Source of the DNA: Janthinobacterium lividum
GTDB lineage: Bacteria > Pseudomonadota > Gammaproteobacteria > Burkholderiales > Burkholderiaceae_D
Assembly (NCBI RefSeq): GCF_011601275.1
Contig: NZ_JAAOLY010000027.1
Coordinates: 1 to 54,871, forward strand
Length of the DNA: 54,871 nucleotides
Reading direction: 5' to 3'
A program made the position numbers and the translations under genes. Below, piece by piece: positions 51,658 through 54,871 of this stretch. Below the pieces are notes generated by a model that was not told where the DNA came from, did not search any database, and saw only the letters and a list, made by a program, of their open reading frames with translations. Within the stretch, counting starts at the first letter, position 1; each line of letters begins with the position of its first letter.

Positions 51658-53889
51658 ATGATCAAGATGTCCAAGATGCACAAGCGGTTGTGCGCCAAAA
51701 GCGCCGCCATGCTGGCACTGTCCGCAGCCCTGCCTATCGGCTCGGCCTATGCTGATGAAGTCGCTGCTGATACGACTCCTGCGGCCAGCCAGCTGGAAAC
51801 CGTGACCGTGACGGCGCAGCGCCGCAAGGAAAATATCCGCGACGTGCCCGTCTCCGTATCGCTGCTGCGTGATGAAAAGCTCGACGTGCTGGTCTCTGGC
51901 GGTCAAGATATCCGCGTGCTGGCCGGCAAAGTGCCGAGCTTGAACGTGGAGTCGTCGAACGGCCGTACCTTCCCTCGCTTCTACATTCGCGGCTACGGCA
52001 ATACCGACTTCAACATCTTTGCATCGCAACCTGTTTCCCTGATTTACGACGACGTCGTGCAAGAAAATCCTATCCTCAAGGGCTATCCGATTTTCGACGT
52101 GGCTGGCGTGGAAGTGCTGCGCGGCCCGCAAGGTACCTTGTTCGGCCGCAATACGCCTGCCGGCGTGGTCAAGTTCGAATCCGTCAAGCCGAACCTGGAC
52201 AAGGTTGAAGGCTATTACAACGTTTCCGCCGCCACGCACAACACGACCAATTTCGACGGCGCCGTCAACGTGCCACTGAGCAAAGAATGGGCGTTGCGCT
52301 TCTCGACCCTGCGCCAGCATCGCGACGACTATGTCGACAACACGTTTACGGGCCAGAAAAACGCGCTGGACGGCTACGATGAACACGCCGAACGCGTGCA
52401 ACTGCTGTACGCGCCGAACACCATGTTCAACGCCCTGTTCAATGTGCACCAGCGCAGCACCACGGGCAGCGCGCGCATCTTCTACGCCAACATGATCAAG
52501 CAGGGCACGAACGATATCGTCGACGGTTTCGACCCGAACAAGTCGTTCACGAATGCGCCGAACTTCCAGCGCTTGCGCACCAACGGCGCCAGCGCCCGCC
52601 TGAGCTGGGATCTGGACGGTATCAAGCTGTACTCGGTCACCGGCTTTGAACAGGTCGGCAATTACGTGTCGCATGGCGACATCGACGGCGGCACGCCAAC
52701 GGGCCCCAGCTTCATTCCTTTCCAGGTTGAAACGGCCGGCGGCATCACCAGCGTGAAGCAGTACTCGCAGGAGTTCCGTGCCGAATCGAAGAATGCCGGT
52801 CCGCTCAACTGGCAGGCCGGCGTGTACTATTTCAACGAAGATGCCAACGGCTTCACCGACAACTTCAATACCGACACGCATGTGCTGACCACGCACCTGG
52901 CCAGCCGCCAGAAGAACTCGGCCTGGGCAACGTTTGGTTCCGTCAACTACGCTGTCAACGATGACTTCATGCTGCGCGCCGGCTTGCGCTACACCAAGGA
53001 CAAGAAAGATTTCAACACGGTGCAAGCGACCAACATCGTGCAGGTCAGCCCGACCAGCGCCGATGTCAGCAAAGCCAAGGTCAACTGGGACTTGAGCGGC
53101 ACCTATAAATACAACAAGGATGTGAACTTCTACGGCCGTGTTGCCACCGGCTTCCGCGCGCCAAGTATCGCCCCGGCCAGCACCAGCGTGCCTGTCACCG
53201 TGGCCGATGCGGAAACGATCACCTCGTTTGAAGCCGGTATCAAGGCCGATTTGTTTGAGCGCCGCGCCCGTGTCGCCTTCAGCCTGTACAACTACCAGGT
53301 GAAGAACCAGCAATTGACGGTCGTTGGCGGCACCTCGAACGTGACGCGTTTGATCAATGCAGCCAAGACGAATGGCCGCGGCGCCGAACTGGAACTGGAA
53401 GGTTTTGTCACGCCGAGCCTGAAAATGTCCTTGGGCGGCAGCTACAACTTCACGGAAATCAAGGATCCGAGCCTGTCGATCGCCACCTGCGCCCAAACGC
53501 GTTGCACCGTGACCGATTCGCTGACCACCGGCAACCGCGCCATCATCGACGGCAATCCATTGCCGCAGGCGCCGAAGTGGACGATCACCGCCACGGGCCG
53601 TTATTCGATCCCGATGGAGAACGGCGAATTCTTCGTCTTCACGGATTGGGCTTACCGCAGCAAGATCAATTTCTTCCTGTATGAGGCAACCGAGTTCACC
53701 GGCAAGCCGATGGTCGAAGGCGGCTTGCGCGTGGGCTACACCTGGGATGCCGGCAAGTATGAAATGGCCGTTTTTGGCCGTAACATCACCGACACCCAGC
53801 GCATCACGGGCGCCATCGACTTCAACAACCGTACGGGCTTCATCAATGAGCCACGTCAGTTTGGGGTGCAATTCAAGGGCAACTTCTAA
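51658..53889 (+). CDS. TonB-dependent receptor
   Basis: 743 aa. Signal peptide (AAMLALSAALPIGSAYADEV), then the TonB-box region QLETVTVTAQRRKENIRDVP, a plug (VLRGPQGTLFGRNTPAGVVK) and a barrel ending in GVQFKGNF. No STN domain. It resembles the receptor at 34946-37150 in its plug ('RREN/RREERIRDVP' kind), so both belong to the same subfamily of nutrient receptors; ligand unknown. ATG at 51658; a longer frame upstream has no signal sequence. Confidence 0.87.
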   Translation: MIKMSKMHKRLCAKSAAMLALSAALPIGSAYADEVAADTTPAASQLETVTVTAQRRKENIRDVPVSVSLLRDEKLDVLVSGGQDIRVLAGKVPSLNVESSNGRTFPRFYIRGYGNTDFNIFASQPVSLIYDDVVQENPILKGYPIFDVAGVEVLRGPQGTLFGRNTPAGVVKFESVKPNLDKVEGYYNVSAATHNTTNFDGAVNVPLSKEWALRFSTLRQHRDDYVDNTFTGQKNALDGYDEHAERVQLLYAPNTMFNALFNVHQRSTTGSARIFYANMIKQGTNDIVDGFDPNKSFTNAPNFQRLRTNGASARLSWDLDGIKLYSVTGFEQVGNYVSHGDIDGGTPTGPSFIPFQVETAGGITSVKQYSQEFRAESKNAGPLNWQAGVYYFNEDANGFTDNFNTDTHVLTTHLASRQKNSAWATFGSVNYAVNDDFMLRAGLRYTKDKKDFNTVQATNIVQVSPTSADVSKAKVNWDLSGTYKYNKDVNFYGRVATGFRAPSIAPASTSVPVTVADAETITSFEAGIKADLFERRARVAFSLYNYQVKNQQLTVVGGTSNVTRLINAAKTNGRGAELELEGFVTPSLKMSLGGSYNFTEIKDPSLSIATCAQTRCTVTDSLTTGNRAIIDGNPLPQAPKWTITATGRYSIPMENGEFFVFTDWAYRSKINFFLYEATEFTGKPMVEGGLRVGYTWDAGKYEMAVFGRNITDTQRITGAIDFNNRTGFINEPRQFGVQFKGNF

Positions 53890-53933
53890 TTGCCTGATAC
53901 CAGGCGCCGGCCCTAGCGGCTGGCGCCTGCATT

Positions 53934-53970
53934 GCTACCCGCCGACGGTTCGCCGCGGCGGGTTTTTTTA
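53934..53970 (+). terminator. Terminator between the TonB receptor and gluQ
   Basis: CCCGCCG, loop, CGGCGGG then seven T residues on the plus strand, between two convergent genes; a second GC-rich hairpin (GGCGCC arms) is at ~53901-53930. Confidence 0.75.
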
Positions 53971-54871
53971 TGCCCGCTCGGGAAGTTGCGCCAGCCGCTG
54001 TGCCCAGGCGGGAATGGCTTGCCGCCAGAAGTCTTCCACCTTGTCGGCACGTATGTCGAGGCCGAGGAAGCGGGCGGCCGGCAGCAACGCCGACGTCAGC
54101 AGTTCGGTGGCTTGTGTTCCTGTATCGAAAGCGAGGGCGCCCGTCTGCTTGGACAGCTTTTCGCCGCTGTCGTTCGTGACGACAGGCACGTGCAGGAAAC
54201 CGGGATGGGGCAAGCCCAGCAGATCCTGCAAATACAGCTGGCGCGGCGTGGAGTCGAGCAAGTCCGCGCCGCGCACCACTTGCGTGATGCCCTGCGCGCC
54301 ATCGTCGACGACGACGGCCAGCTGATACGCCCAGTAACCGTCGCCGCGCAGCACGATGAAGTCGCCCACCTCGCTGGCCAGATCCTGCCGCTGCGGACCC
54401 GCCCAACGGTCGGCAAAAGCGTACACCGCATCCGCCCCCTGCGGCACCCGCAGCCGCAAGGCCCGCGCCGCCTTGCCCGGCGCCAAACCGTGGCGACAAG
54501 TGCCAGGATACACGGCGGCCCCATTTTTCGGCGCACCCGCCCGCAAGTTCGAATCCTGGATTTCCTTGCGCGAACAGCCGCACGCATACACGAGACCGTC
54601 GTCCTGCAACTGCTTGAGTGCCGCCTCGTACAGCGGCAACCGCCGGCTCTGCCACGTCGCCTCGCCATCCCAGAACATGCCGCAGCGCTGCAGGCTGGCC
54701 AGGATGCCCATGTCGGCGCCCTCGACATTGCGGTCATAGTCCAGGTCCTCGATGCGCAACAGCCACGTTCCATGATGCACCTTGGCATCAAGGTAGCTGG
54801 CCATGGCGGCAACGAGCGAGCCCATGTGCAATGGGCCGGAGGGGGAGGGGGCGAAGCGGCCGATGTAGGGG
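53968..54871 (-). CDS. gluQ: Glutamyl-Q tRNA(Asp) synthetase GluQ (5' end outside window)
   Basis: The frame runs off the right window edge; 300 residues are visible. GRFAPSPSGPLHMGSL holds the HIGH-type motif and SGEKLSKQTGA the KMSKS-type motif of the GluRS catalytic core; CxC (CGCSRKEIQ) and the C near 110 form the zinc site. Without an anticodon-binding domain, this is GluQ, which attaches glutamate to queuosine in tRNA-Asp. Convergent with the TonB receptor gene. Confidence 0.9.
   Translation of the reverse strand, partial: PYIGRFAPSPSGPLHMGSLVAAMASYLDAKVHHGTWLLRIEDLDYDRNVEGADMGILASLQRCGMFWDGEATWQSRRLPLYEAALKQLQDDGLVYACGCSRKEIQDSNLRAGAPKNGAAVYPGTCRHGLAPGKAARALRLRVPQGADAVYAFADRWAGPQRQDLASEVGDFIVLRGDGYWAYQLAVVVDDGAQGITQVVRGADLLDSTPRQLYLQDLLGLPHPGFLHVPVVTNDSGEKLSKQTGALAFDTGTQATELLTSALLPAARFLGLDIRADKVEDFWRQAIPAWAQRLAQLPERA

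Noticed and set aside
51502..53871. Long minus-strand open frame (789 codons) opposite the last TonB receptor
   Set aside because: It is the antisense of a clearly recognised receptor; long shadow frames are normal in GC-rich DNA, and its His/Val/Gly-rich content matches no protein.
1..54871. CRISPR array
   Set aside because: No series of regularly spaced identical short repeats with unique spacers was seen; the repeats present are few, long or irregular.

Overview
The window reads as a GC-rich betaproteobacterial chromosome, most likely Oxalobacteraceae (Janthinobacterium, Massilia or Duganella relatives). This is inferred from high third-position GC, the long (526 aa) form of isocitrate lyase, gluQ, several TonB receptors and the T6SS gene style; no rRNA is present to confirm it. 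The left ~21 kb is an accessory, defence-rich region. The right ~33 kb looks like ordinary chromosome with one type VI secretion (T6SS) effector module.

Left region. A cut-off IS3 element (1-127) is followed by a complete type I restriction-modification operon: hsdM, hsdS, an AlbA/Schlafen-type ATPase-like protein, hsdR and a YgjP-like metallopeptidase. Remnants of an IS256 and an IS3 element lie at 9.78-10.29 kb. Next, on the minus strand, are an AT-rich solitary methylase and half-size specificity subunit (10.3-12.4 kb), a 62-aa membrane peptide with a predicted antisense RNA over its ribosome binding site (12.6-12.9 kb), and an IS5 remnant. At 13.2-20.5 kb an all-minus-strand defence block is bounded by a 94%-identical ~185-bp direct repeat and by 3' fragments of tRNA-Ser (13.25 kb) and tRNA-Phe (19.95 kb), each followed by its own terminator. 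The block holds a retron-type reverse transcriptase with a nucleoside-deoxyribosyltransferase-like effector, a HEPN-like protein, a type II Thoeris pair (ThsB TIR and ThsA with two membrane helices plus a macro domain) translationally coupled to a HIT-family hydrolase, and a separate TIR-like protein. A hicA-hicB toxin-antitoxin pair follows.

Right region. On the minus strand: a Fur-box-controlled fecI-fecR-TonB siderophore receptor unit, aceA and an MFS transporter. On the plus strand: an SDR protein, small hypotheticals, a MarR-GNAT fusion, and a TetR regulator with an alpha/beta hydrolase whose core promoter contains a palindrome, then a TonB receptor and a secreted esterase. A lipoprotein with an HExxH motif precedes the T6SS cassette vgrG - Tle3-like lipase - DUF2875 (Tla3-like) adaptor - PAAR - secreted protein. 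On the minus strand a hybrid histidine kinase overlaps a class A beta-lactamase gene. A third TonB receptor and gluQ (cut by the window end) close the window.

The strongest candidates for something new are the Thoeris operon with an added HIT hydrolase, the retron without a recognisable msr-msd, the antisense-controlled membrane peptide, and the hairpin-rich repeat that frames the defence block. All functional statements rest on motif recognition by eye; no database search was possible.
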